DNA of 64,000 nucleotides from Verrucomicrobiota bacterium (lineage in GTDB: Bacteria > Verrucomicrobiota > Verrucomicrobiae > Limisphaerales > UBA11358), in contig JACZKP010000109.1 of NCBI GenBank assembly GCA_014860005.1, positions 1 to 64,000 on the forward strand, in the 5' to 3' direction. How positions within the stretch are numbered: position 1 is the stretch's first letter; each line of letters begins with the position of its first letter. Shown piece after piece: positions 56,498 to 64,000 of the stretch. The notes below the pieces were generated by a model, which did not search any database, was not told the origin of the DNA, and saw nothing but the letters and a program-made list of their open reading frames with translations. Both the position numbers and the translations under genes were made by a program.

Positions 56498-57124
56498 ATG
56501 AAACTCACAGTCAAAGACACTAAAGGAAACAGCCAGGGCGAACTGGAAGTAAAGTTCCCGCTGGTGGAAGGCGGCAAGGGTACCCAGGCCGTGCATGACA
56601 CGGTGGTCGCCTATCGCGCCAACCAGCGCATGGGCACCGCCTGCACCAAGACCATGGGAGACGTGTCCGGCACCGGCAAGAAACCGTGGCGGCAAAAAGG
56701 TACGGGCCGCGCCCGGGCCGGCTCGTTCGCGTCGCCTTTGTGGCGCGGCGGCGGCGTGGTGTTTGGTCCCAAACCCCGCGACTTCAACAAGAAGGTCAAT
56801 CTCCGCACCCGGCGACTGGCCTTGCGGAAAGCTTTGAGCGAACGGCTGAAGGCTGGCGACGTGGTCGTGGTGGACGAATTGAAACTCGGTTCGCCCAAGA
56901 CCAAAGAATTTTTGGGCGTCCTGGCCGCGCTCGAATTGATGGGCACGACGCTGATCGTCGCGCCGGAACTGGACACGAGCGTTACGCTGGCGTCTCGCAA
57001 TCTGCCGCACGTGACCATCACCACCAGCGACCTGCTGAACACCTACGACGTTTTGCGGCCGGACAAATTATTGTTCACGCGCAGCGCGTTCGAGAAAATC
57101 GAAGCCCGGCTGAACCAGGAATAA
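56498..57124 (+). CDS. rplD: 50S ribosomal protein L4
   Basis: A 208-residue protein lining the exit tunnel. WRQKGTGRARAGSFASPLWR and FGPKPRDFNKKVNLRTRRLA are diagnostic. The ATG at 56498 (MKLTVKDTKG) is taken; another in-frame ATG lies 15 bases upstream. It ends one base before rplW. Confidence 0.95.
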   Translation: MKLTVKDTKGNSQGELEVKFPLVEGGKGTQAVHDTVVAYRANQRMGTACTKTMGDVSGTGKKPWRQKGTGRARAGSFASPLWRGGGVVFGPKPRDFNKKVNLRTRRLALRKALSERLKAGDVVVVDELKLGSPKTKEFLGVLAALELMGTTLIVAPELDTSVTLASRNLPHVTITTSDLLNTYDVLRPDKLLFTRSAFEKIEARLNQE

Positions 57125-57125
57125 T

Positions 57126-57407
57126 ATGAACTCCTTCGAAGTCATCAAGACCGTCCGCCTGACCGAAAAAGGCACGCGTCAGAGCGAGAAATACAACCAA
57201 TACACTGTCGTGGCCGACAAGCGCGCGAACAAGCTCCAGATTCGCCAGGCCGTGCAGGAACTGTTCAAGGTCAAGGTCGCCCGGGTCAACACCCTGAACG
57301 TTCGCGGCAAGGCTCGCCGTCAGCGCACGCCCCAGGCGGGCCGGTCGCCGGGCTGGAAAAAGGCCATCGTCACCCTCAAGGCCGGCGACAAAATTGTCCT
57401 CACCTGA
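57126..57407 (+). CDS. rplW: 50S ribosomal protein L23
   Basis: A 93-residue exit-tunnel protein that docks trigger factor and SRP. It has EVIKTVRLTEKGTRQSEKYN, VVADKRANKLQIRQAV and basic loop GKARRQRTPQAGRSPGWKKA. It is the last ribosomal gene; the usual next gene, rplB, is absent and an intrinsic terminator follows 20 bases later. Confidence 0.96.
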   Translation: MNSFEVIKTVRLTEKGTRQSEKYNQYTVVADKRANKLQIRQAVQELFKVKVARVNTLNVRGKARRQRTPQAGRSPGWKKAIVTLKAGDKIVLT

Positions 57408-57427
57408 GCCGATTTGAACCAACCCTT

Positions 57428-57461
57428 GCGCGGAGCGTGAATTCGCTCCGCGCTTTTTTTT
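57428..57461 (+). terminator. Strong intrinsic terminator after rplW
   Basis: GCGCGGAGCG (57428-57437) pairs perfectly with CGCTCCGCGC (57444-57453), six-base loop, followed by eight T residues (57454-57461). It ends the ribosomal cluster and is the apparent insertion target of the adjacent group II intron. Confidence 0.93.
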
Positions 57462-57462
57462 G

Positions 57463-57883
57463 GTGCGCCCGGCAGGGCGCACTGATTGGTTGGTTCAAGT
57501 CCAATGCCGGCCCGGCAAGGGGAACTGCTAGCCGAACAGGCAGGGTGTCCGCCGCGCGGCGGAATCTGAAGGAAGCTGTCAGCAAAGCGCTGGTCCGACG
57601 GCCCGGAAGCACCTACAAGGCCGCCGCAGCGGATGAGCGGGCCAAAAGACTCAAAGTCCAGTGCTTGCACGGAAGCTGCGGAAGTAGATGTGACGGACCT
57701 AAGCGTGGAAGTCAGGGCGCATTACCCGGGGAGATCTCTGGCGGTGCGATCAAGCTAGCCCGGTCGCAAGGCTGGGACGAAGCCGCCGGAGAAGTCAGCA
57801 GAGGTTCAACCGCCGGATACGTGGACCGTACGTCCGGTGGTGTGGGAGGACGGTGAGGTTCTAACCCTCACCTCCTACCCGAT
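57463..57883 (+). mobile_element. ORF-less group II intron, class C-like
   Basis: Starts GTGCGCCCGGC right after the terminator T-tract, and ends in ...CCTACCCGAT. Domain I-like sequence (GAACTGCTAGCCGAAC and ATCTGAAGGAAGC, then ACCCGGGGAGATCTCTGG) matches the 5' RNA part usually seen upstream of intron maturase genes. Domain V is the hairpin at about 57810-57840 with a CGC catalytic triad, and domain VI at 57844-57880 carries a bulged-A-like TTCTAA. No reverse transcriptase is encoded: domain IV is essentially empty. Class C assignment rests on the CGC triad and the terminator-adjacent site. Confidence 0.75.
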
Positions 57884-58278
57884 CTGTGGTTCGAGAAGAC
57901 CGAACCCGGTGGGGCGGTGGTGCTGCGCCGCCGTGGCTTCAGGACTGAGCGACCGCCCAGCCCTACCGACGAAATGAAACCGTTCAACCTGGAATCAAAA
58001 CCCCCAAACGGCACGCATCGGAGTGATGCGCCCCCACCCTTCCGGAAATGCCTTTTGAGAACGGTTCTGATCCGAGGGCGTGGTAAGCAGCGGGAGCGGG
58101 AAGCACGCGAGCTACTCATTTGATGTCCGAATTGTGACTATTCATGTCCCAAGAGGGGATAGATTCTAATGCTCCCACCTAATACAGTACCTAAGCAGCA
58201 TTGAATTGGAACGCGGGTTCGTACCTGCGTCGAAACCTGACTGCTATGGAAAACGTTTTAACAAACTGGGCTGTTTCT
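57884..58278. other. Gene-poor stretch between intron and PEP-CTERM gene
   Basis: No supported gene. A minus-strand frame of 83 codons (57868-58119) reads SVLKPRRRSTTAPPG-like sequence of low complexity that looks like a repeat-derived open frame. Nothing else is recognised up to the chosen start of the PEP-CTERM gene. Confidence 0.3.
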
Positions 58279-58974
58279 ATGAACCGATGTGTGCCTGTCG
58301 GAATTGGCCGTTTCGCTGTGTTGACCACGCCGGTGTTCCTGCTTTTGTTGAGCCAGACGGTAAATATGGCCTCAATAACGATACTCGCCGAGAACATGGG
58401 CACACCACCCGGGACGACAGCGATCGGGGGTCACACGTTTCAAAATGACGGGACACTCTCATTTATCGGGACAGGCGATGTGAGGAGCACATCCTCTTCA
58501 AGTGGATACGAAGGTGCCTCTGGAGGTGGAAACATCTTCCTAACAGCAGACACTGCAACAAGGGATTTCGAGATTGGCTCAATCAGCACAATAGGATACG
58601 CGAGCCTGTTCCTTTCCTTCGGGGCATACAAGTCCACTACCGCCTCCACGATGTCAGAACTGGTCGTTAGTTACAGTGTTGACGGGGGTTCAACTTATTC
58701 ATTTCTTCCGGCAATTACTCAACCGGCTGGTTCTGGCACTGCAGTTTGGCGTCTGATTACAGGTTTCGCACTCCCTACTGACTCGGAGGGGATCTCGGGT
58801 TTAAGACTGCGCTGGGAAAACATCGCCACCTCGGGACCGGCGTTTCGGTTGGACGACATCATTCTTACTGGAGCTGCAGTACCTGAGCCCTCCACTCTCA
58901 TCGCGGGTGCGCTGTTGGCCTTGCCTTTCGGATTGCAGGGATTTCGTTACTTGCGGAATCGGAAACGAGCCTGA
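58279..58974 (+). CDS. PEP-CTERM sorting-signal protein
   Basis: A protein of about 231 residues with an N-terminal signal peptide (FAVLTTPVFLLLLSQTVNMA), a beta-rich middle, and the C-terminal PEP-CTERM signal: VPEPSTL, a hydrophobic stretch (LIAGALLALPFGLQGF) and RYLRNRKRA. By family knowledge such proteins are cleaved and anchored or exported by exosortase (EpsH) in exopolysaccharide-linked systems. The start is uncertain: ATG at 58279 fits a signal peptide; 58246 and a TTG at 58201 are alternatives. An intrinsic terminator follows. Its function is unknown. Confidence 0.75.
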   Translation: MNRCVPVGIGRFAVLTTPVFLLLLSQTVNMASITILAENMGTPPGTTAIGGHTFQNDGTLSFIGTGDVRSTSSSSGYEGASGGGNIFLTADTATRDFEIGSISTIGYASLFLSFGAYKSTTASTMSELVVSYSVDGGSTYSFLPAITQPAGSGTAVWRLITGFALPTDSEGISGLRLRWENIATSGPAFRLDDIILTGAAVPEPSTLIAGALLALPFGLQGFRYLRNRKRA

Positions 58975-59005
58975 GCGAGTTCTTTCTGCTCCGTCGGTGT
59001 GAGTG

Positions 59006-59037
59006 CGTGCAGCCTTCATCGGCTGCACGTTTGTTTT
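59006..59037 (+). terminator. Intrinsic terminator after the PEP-CTERM gene
   Basis: CGTGCAGCC (59006-59014) pairs with GGCTGCACG (59021-59029), then TTGTTTT. It lies about 30 bases after the stop codon. Confidence 0.75.
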
Positions 59038-59219
59038 GCGACTCCGCGAAAGTTCTGCCGGTTGGTGCTTTCACGACAGCCAGATGAACTTCCTGTCATG
59101 CATATTCCTGTCGAACGGCGCGCTCCATGTGAGCTGCGCGGGCGCCGCGCAAGTTCGAGATTTCGGCGGATACAATTCAGGCCGGCATAGCTGTAACCAT
59201 GCAGTCGGGAGAAAGTAGA

Positions 59220-59349
59220 TGCGACGCCTCGTCGCATGAAAGTGGCGGCGACGCCCTCGTCGCCTCGATTTTTCCCCTTCACCATTCGGTCGGCTTGCCG
59301 CAAGCGACGGGGCGTCGCTTTCACCCTGCGGCGACGAGGCGTCGCCACT
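59220..59349. repeat. Palindromic repeat family D (copy 1)
   Basis: Nested inverted repeats of the GCGACGCCTCGTCGC / GGCGACGAGGCGTCGCC type. The same motif occurs again at 61756-61872. It makes up most of the gap between the PEP-CTERM gene (terminator at 59006-59037) and the TPR gene; the other bases (59040-59219) hold nothing recognisable. Confidence 0.75.
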
Positions 59350-59381
59350 ACCCGCCTGCGGGTCAACTGCATCGTTACGGC

Positions 59382-61064
59382 TTAACCTGCACGGGCCCGC
59401 TCGAAGAGTTTTCGTTCCTCGGGCAGCAGCGGGCCTTTGAATGCCCAGTTCAGGTAGGCTTTCGCTCTCTCGCCCTCGCCGGTCGCCTTGAGGATGAGGC
59501 CGTAATAACCGGCAATGGAAGGATCCTCGAGCTGCTTGGGCGTGAGCGACTGCATGATCTTCAGGGCGTCCGCATCCTTGCCTTGCAGATGGAGCGCAAA
59601 GGCGTAGGTGGAGGCGAAGGAGGCGTTGGTGGGCGACTGCTCGTAAACTTCGCGGGCCAGGTCATGGGGTTTCAACTCGTTGGCTTCGAGCAGCAGGGCC
59701 GTCATGGCGAGGTTGTTCTTGATCGCGAGGTCGCCGGGGGCGCGCTTCAATTCCTGGCTGAAGAGACTGAGCAGCGGGCGGGTCCGACCATTGGCGATCA
59801 AGGCCTGACTGAGCGCCTGCACGGCCCACTTTTCATTGGGATAGCGGTTGACGATGAGCCAGAGGATCTCCTCCCCTTCGCTTTCCCAGTTCCATTGAGC
59901 CGCCAGGCGCAGGAGCATGACCAGGCCGGTCCGCTGCTCGTTGGCGGCTTTCAAGGCCAGTTCCCACTCCGCCTTGGCGGCGCTGGTCAAGAACTGCTCC
60001 CGCAGCGAGCGCGACTTGTACGCATAACGCGTGGGTTCAAGATCGCCCCAGCGCTGGCCGTCAACCGTGGCCTGGAGTCCTTTCCAGTCCTTGATCATGG
60101 CCTGACATTCGGCCACCAGCAGCGGCACGGGCAGATTGGTCTGCAGGTCGGGCGGCAGGGAATGCAGCCAGTTCAGAGTGGCCGAGGGGCCGAGCTTGGG
60201 TATCTGCCAGAGGGCCAGATCCGAAATGTTGCCGGCATTGGTGGAGGCTTCGTGTTGGAAGCCGGTCAGGGCGGAGGCCAGTTCCGGGCTGCGCGTCACA
60301 TGCAGGACTTCCAGGCGCAGGAGCCGGTCGCGGAAGACCGCGTTGGTTTCCTGCAACAACCGCCCGGAGAGCGTCAGGGCAGTGTCCAGTTGTTGGTGGC
60401 GCATGGCATCAACGGCCAGTTCGCGCAAGGCCTGACAGCGCACGCTGGAATTGGTGGGATTGGCGGCAATCGTCTGGAGGGAAGCGCGGGCCTCCGCCAA
60501 TGCCTGGGTGTTGGTGCCCAGGAGCCGCACCACCGCCAGATTAAGCTGGGGGACCACGTTCTGGGGCTCCAATTTGGCAGCTTCGAGGAAATGCGCCTGG
60601 GCCTGGAGGGGTTGATTGGCGGTGGCCGCAACGGTGCCGGCAATATTATGATAGGCGGCAGATTGCCGGCCGGCTTCATCAATGCCCGCCAGCGCGTTGG
60701 TGGCGGTGGCCAGGTCCCGAAAGGCCATGGCGGTTTGTACCAGGGCCAGGCGGTCCTCGAGCGAACCCGGGTCGAGTTCAACAACCTTGCTGCGCCAGAT
60801 GAGCGCCGCGGGCGAACGGCCTGATTCAGCCAGTTGGGCCATCAGACGGCACGCTTCGACATCGCGGTTATTATGACGCAGCGCGCGTTGCAGGCTGAGC
60901 AGGGCCTTGCGCGGCTCGGACTGCTCCAGATAGTCGCGGGCTTGTTGGACGAGCCGGGTCTGACGGGCGGATTTGTAGGCGCGCCAGCCCAGATAACCAC
61001 CGCCCGTGAGCAGCACGAGGGCGACCAGGGTGTAAACCAGGATTTTCAGGAGTTTGGTTTTCAT
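59382..61064 (-). CDS. Membrane-anchored TPR protein
   Basis: A 560-residue protein with an N-terminal membrane helix (ILVYTLVALVLLTGGGYLGW) and repeated TPR-like helices (ARDYLEQSEPRKALLSLQRA, QAHFLEAAKLEPQNVVPQLN, and ALKIMQSLTPKQLEDPSIAG). TPR proteins of this size occur in PEP-CTERM/exopolysaccharide loci as assembly scaffolds. It lies between the PEP-CTERM gene and the WbpM-like gene, which supports such a role, but interaction partners are unknown. Confidence 0.75.
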   Translation of the reverse strand: MKTKLLKILVYTLVALVLLTGGGYLGWRAYKSARQTRLVQQARDYLEQSEPRKALLSLQRALRHNNRDVEACRLMAQLAESGRSPAALIWRSKVVELDPGSLEDRLALVQTAMAFRDLATATNALAGIDEAGRQSAAYHNIAGTVAATANQPLQAQAHFLEAAKLEPQNVVPQLNLAVVRLLGTNTQALAEARASLQTIAANPTNSSVRCQALRELAVDAMRHQQLDTALTLSGRLLQETNAVFRDRLLRLEVLHVTRSPELASALTGFQHEASTNAGNISDLALWQIPKLGPSATLNWLHSLPPDLQTNLPVPLLVAECQAMIKDWKGLQATVDGQRWGDLEPTRYAYKSRSLREQFLTSAAKAEWELALKAANEQRTGLVMLLRLAAQWNWESEGEEILWLIVNRYPNEKWAVQALSQALIANGRTRPLLSLFSQELKRAPGDLAIKNNLAMTALLLEANELKPHDLAREVYEQSPTNASFASTYAFALHLQGKDADALKIMQSLTPKQLEDPSIAGYYGLILKATGEGERAKAYLNWAFKGPLLPEERKLFERARAG

Positions 61065-61083
61065 AAATCAAAATGTGTTTGGG

Positions 61084-61922
61084 TCAGGGAGAGATTTTGC
61101 CGAAGCGACCTTTCGCGGTTTGAACCCCTGAACCGCGATGGGAGCGCCGGTCTCCCGACCCGGCGGGTTGGTGGGCAAACGCAGGTTCACGCCGGGTCGG
61201 AAACCGGCGCTCCGGTAAATGGGGAGCTTCGACGATTTCGGAATCGCGCAGCGGGACCGTGAAGCGCAGGAGCGCGGACAGCCTTGTCCGCGAGTTTCTT
61301 CCGTTGAGTTCGCGCGGACAAAGCTGTCCGCGCTCCGAAGGGAGGTTCATGGAGGGAGATTTTGCCGAAGCGACCTTTCGCGCTTTGAACCTCTGAACCG
61401 CGATGGGAGCACCGGTTTCCCGACCCGGCGGGTTGGTAGGCAAACGCAGGTTCACGCCGGGTCGGAGACCGGCGCTCCGGTAAATGGGGAGATTCGACCT
61501 GCGAGAACGGACGCGCAGCGGGGCCTTGAAGCGCAGGAGCGCGGACAGCCTTGTCCGCGAGTTTCTTCCGTTGAGTTCGCGCGGACAAAGCTGTCCGCGC
61601 TCCGAAGGGAGGTTCATGAAGAGAGATTTTGCCGAAGCGACCTTTCGCGCTTTGAACCAATGAACCGCGGAGCACCTCCTCTCCCGGCCTGCGGCCACCC
61701 TCTCCTCCATTCGGAATGGAGGAGAGGGACGGAACCGCGCAGCGGGACCATGAACCGTGGCTGCGACGCCCCGTCGCAGGCGGTGGCCGCAGCGCCTCCG
61801 CTGCGGCAGGAGACGGGAGAAAGGCGACGGGGGCGTCGCCTCCACCCGCTGCGACGAGGCGTCGCAGCCACGGGAGGTTCATGGAAGGGGTAATGATGGG
61901 GACGCAGTTTGCGAGTGGTGAA
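61084..61922. repeat. Composite palindromic repeat island with 266-bp tandem duplication
   Basis: A unit beginning GAGATTTTGCCGAAGCGACC recurs at 61091, 61356 and 61623, giving two near-complete copies of about 266 bp plus a third start. Each complete copy contains a family A repeat (61141-61213; 61406-61478) and a family C inverted repeat (61269-61336; 61536-61603). A perfect 31-nt palindrome sits at 61698-61728, and family D at 61756-61872. The minus-strand frames through it are repeat-derived. No gene is supported here. Confidence 0.85.
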
Positions 61923-63863
61923 TTACGGCCGGCCGCCCGCTTGCGCCTGCCGGCGATAGTCGTCGAGGCTGGTAACGACCGCCGGCGGATTCGCCGGCCC
62001 GCTCAAATGGGGAGCATAATCCGGCATCACCTCGCGCAGCAGCCGTTTGATCTGGTCGGCGTCGGCCGTGTATAAATTGACCCGCAACCGCTGGAGGGTT
62101 TGCCGGATGGCTTCCAACTCCACCGGCTGCGAAAGGAAGCGGCAGATTTTGGCGTGCGTCGTGGGCGCGTAATTCTCGCCGGTATGCCGGAGTTCCTCAA
62201 AGAGCTTTTCGCCGGGCCGCGTGCCGGTGAATTCGATCTGGATGTCCTCATCCGGCTTGAGTCCACTGAGTTCGATCATCTGGCGCGCCAGGTCCACGAT
62301 TCTGACGGGCCGGCCCATGTCGAGCACGAAGATTTCCCCGCCTTCGCCCAGCGTGGCGCTTTGCAGGACCAGCATGGAGGCTTCCGGAATGGTCATGAAG
62401 TAGCGGGTCATCTCCGGATGCGTCACCTTGACGGGCCCGCCTTCGGCGATTTGCCGGTGGAAGATCGGGATCACGCTGCCCGTGGAACCGAGCACGTTGC
62501 CAAAGCGCACGGCCATGAACTTGGTCTGGTCGCGCTGCGCGCCAAACCTGGCCTGGATGTACATTTCCGCCAGACGCTTGGTGACGCCCATCACGCTGGT
62601 GGGGTTGATGGCCTTGTCCGTGGAAATAAGAATGAATCGGTCCACCCCGGACTCACAGGCGATATCCGCAAGTTGCGCCGTGCCGAGGGCGTTGTTGCGG
62701 ATGGCTTCTCCGGGCTGATGTTCCATCATCGGCACATGCTTGTGGGCCGCGGCATGGAAGACCACTTCCGGGCGGAAATGAGCGAAAATATCCGTCATGC
62801 GCTCCCGGTCCAGGATGTCTGCCACGAGGGGGACAATCCGTTCTCCGTGTCCCAATCCGATCAGCTCCTGCTCAATCTGAAAGACGCAGGGTTCGGAGCG
62901 GTCCAGCAACAGCAACCGCTTGGGATGATAGGTGGCGATCTGGCGGCAGAGTTCGCTGCCAATGCTCCCGCCCGCTCCGGTTACCAGAATGACCCGATCC
63001 CGGAGCACCGACCGAATATCCTCGGTGGCCAGTTCAACCTTCTCGCGCCCGAGCAGGTCCTGGACCTCGACGTTGCGCAACTGGCTGACGCGGACCTGCC
63101 CGAGGGCAAGTTGATCCATCGAGGGCACTGTGCGGCAGGGCAAACGGGCCTGCCGCAGCATCCGCACCACTTCGCCAACCCGTCTGGCCGGGGCGGAGGG
63201 CATGGCGATGATGGCCTCCTGAATATCCAGCTTCTGGCAGATTTCCACCAACCGTTCCGGCGGACCCAGCACCGGAATGTCATGCACGCGCGAGTGCCAC
63301 TTGCTGCTGTCATCATCAAAAAACGCCACGGGTTGCATGCCGCAACCGGATTTCAGCGCCAACTCATGCGCCAGCACGGCCCCGGAATCTCCCGCCCCGA
63401 TGATGCCCACGCGTTTTTTCCGCCGTGCGTGGTTGCCGGGGGCGTGGAGCGACTCCCGCAGCGTGCGCAAGGCCAGGCGCACGCCCGTAAGGCCGACCAG
63501 GGCAAACACAAAATCAATAATGATGACGCCGCGCGGCGGCGCCACGCCGGCGCCCCAGACCATCCAGATGCCCAGCGCCAGAAGCACGCTGATGGTCAGC
63601 GCGTGGAACATGCGGGCGAGGTCCGGGGTGCTGAAATAACCCAGGAGAGGCCGGAGTTGATGAAACAGACCGAGCAAGACCAACTGGAGCGGAACGAGCC
63701 AGAGCAGGACGAACAGGCGTTCCGCCTGCGCGGCGGCATCGAGCATGAAATCAAAGCGGAGTTCGTAGGCCATCCACAGACTGGCGATCAACTCGAGCGT
63801 GTAGATCACCAACAGGATCCAGGTGCGGACGGATCGCGAATACTCAAAGAGGTTCAGTTTCAT
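61923..63863 (-). CDS. WbpM/CapD-like membrane nucleotide-sugar 4,6-dehydratase
   Basis: A 646-residue enzyme with about four N-terminal membrane helices (residues 15-135), a first Rossmann-like region (VGIIGAGDSG, 152-161) and the extended-SDR domain with VTGAGGSIGSEL (294-305). It has HAAAHKHVPMMEH and, in NPTSVMGVTKRLAEMY, the Met425-x3-Lys429 pattern of the WbpM/PglF-type enzymes. These dehydrate UDP-sugars at C4/C6 for surface polysaccharide or glycan synthesis. It is the last complete gene at the right edge, next to a partial gene on the same strand. Confidence 0.9.
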   Translation of the reverse strand: MKLNLFEYSRSVRTWILLVIYTLELIASLWMAYELRFDFMLDAAAQAERLFVLLWLVPLQLVLLGLFHQLRPLLGYFSTPDLARMFHALTISVLLALGIWMVWGAGVAPPRGVIIIDFVFALVGLTGVRLALRTLRESLHAPGNHARRKKRVGIIGAGDSGAVLAHELALKSGCGMQPVAFFDDDSSKWHSRVHDIPVLGPPERLVEICQKLDIQEAIIAMPSAPARRVGEVVRMLRQARLPCRTVPSMDQLALGQVRVSQLRNVEVQDLLGREKVELATEDIRSVLRDRVILVTGAGGSIGSELCRQIATYHPKRLLLLDRSEPCVFQIEQELIGLGHGERIVPLVADILDRERMTDIFAHFRPEVVFHAAAHKHVPMMEHQPGEAIRNNALGTAQLADIACESGVDRFILISTDKAINPTSVMGVTKRLAEMYIQARFGAQRDQTKFMAVRFGNVLGSTGSVIPIFHRQIAEGGPVKVTHPEMTRYFMTIPEASMLVLQSATLGEGGEIFVLDMGRPVRIVDLARQMIELSGLKPDEDIQIEFTGTRPGEKLFEELRHTGENYAPTTHAKICRFLSQPVELEAIRQTLQRLRVNLYTADADQIKRLLREVMPDYAPHLSGPANPPAVVTSLDDYRRQAQAGGRP

Positions 63864-63896
63864 AAGCGGAGGGGCCGGAGGACACCGTTCGGTAAA

Positions 63897-64000
63897 TCAG
63901 TTGGGCACGGGACGCACCACCGGCCAGGTCGAAGCAAAGGAAACCCTGAGGCGCGACCCTTGCAAAAGATCGCCGATTTCCCGGGCGCGGGTGGCATGCG
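63897..64000 (-). CDS. Partial CDS, C-terminus only
   Basis: A minus-strand frame entering from the window edge reads HATRAREIGDLLQGSRLRV and ends in VVRPVPN, TGA at 63897-63899. Codon look and position just upstream of the WbpM-like gene suggest it is the end of a real gene in the same operon. The fragment is too short to name. Confidence 0.35.
   Translation of the reverse strand, partial: HATRAREIGDLLQGSRLRVSFASTWPVVRPVPN

Noticed and set aside
57437..57856. 139-codon plus-strand open frame after rplW
   Set aside because: It runs through the terminator and the structured RNA of the group II intron; not a protein gene and not a maturase fragment.
61084..61880. CRISPR-like array
   Set aside because: Repeats are long, palindromic and nested, tandem period is about 266 bases, and there are no short unique spacers or cas genes.
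61187..61882. Minus-strand frames reading MNLPSERGQLCPRELNG twice
   Set aside because: These are translations of the tandem family C repeats, not conserved proteins.

Overview
The window looks like a high-GC chromosomal segment from a member of the Verrucomicrobiota, probably Pedosphaera/Limisphaerales-like. This is inferred from gene content: paired DUF1552/DUF1592 exported proteins, a prepilin-type DUF1559-like protein, PEP-CTERM and WbpM/CapD exopolysaccharide genes, RNase HIII, many Tat-exported TIM-barrel enzymes and abundant dispersed palindromic repeats. No plasmid, phage or IS transposase was seen.

Left part (0-38.6 kb, mostly accessory or metabolic). A minus-strand assimilatory sulfate operon (cysI, a small gene plus nucleotidyltransferase pair, cysH, cysD, cysN) starts from a promoter with a perfect 16-bp palindrome. 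It is followed by a UbiA prenyltransferase/EboE pair (partial Ebo locus). Next is an apparent stress/efflux operon: a Cys-rich secreted protein, a small membrane protein, a periplasmic metal-sensor-like protein, an ECF sigma factor, a MacB-like ABC ATPase, two FtsX permeases and an HlyD/MacA adaptor. On the plus strand lies LuxE-MFS-LuxC (a fatty-acid reductase without luciferase) and queD. Then come a prepilin-like protein, a cupin, ApbE, a YchF-derived protein lacking a recognisable G domain, a deoxyhypusine-synthase-like protein, a secreted hydrolase, two Tat-exported TIM-barrel isomerase-like proteins, the DUF1552/DUF1592 pair, an exported superoxide dismutase, a cysteine desulfurase, MutY and RNase HIII.

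Central core (38.6-57.5 kb, plus strand). A strong promoter overlapping the rnhC stop precedes tRNA-Thr, tuf, tRNA-Trp, tRNA-Ser, secE, nusG, rplK, rplA, rplJ, rplL, rpoB, rpoC, rpsL, rpsG, fusA, rpsJ, rplC, rplD and rplW. The S10 cluster stops after rplW at a strong intrinsic terminator; rplB and the rest are absent. An ORF-less group II intron, with features of the terminator-targeting class C, sits directly behind the T-tract.

Right part (57.9-64 kb). This holds a PEP-CTERM protein, a TPR protein, a WbpM/CapD-like membrane nucleotide-sugar dehydratase and the tail of another gene, suggesting the edge of an exopolysaccharide locus. The intergenic regions at 59.2 and 61.1-61.9 kb are packed with nested palindromic repeats, including a 266-bp tandem duplication. 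Related repeat families occur elsewhere and have invaded coding sequence in apbE, mutY and the luxE-like gene.

All family assignments were made by reading motifs and recalled family resemblance; no database search was run.
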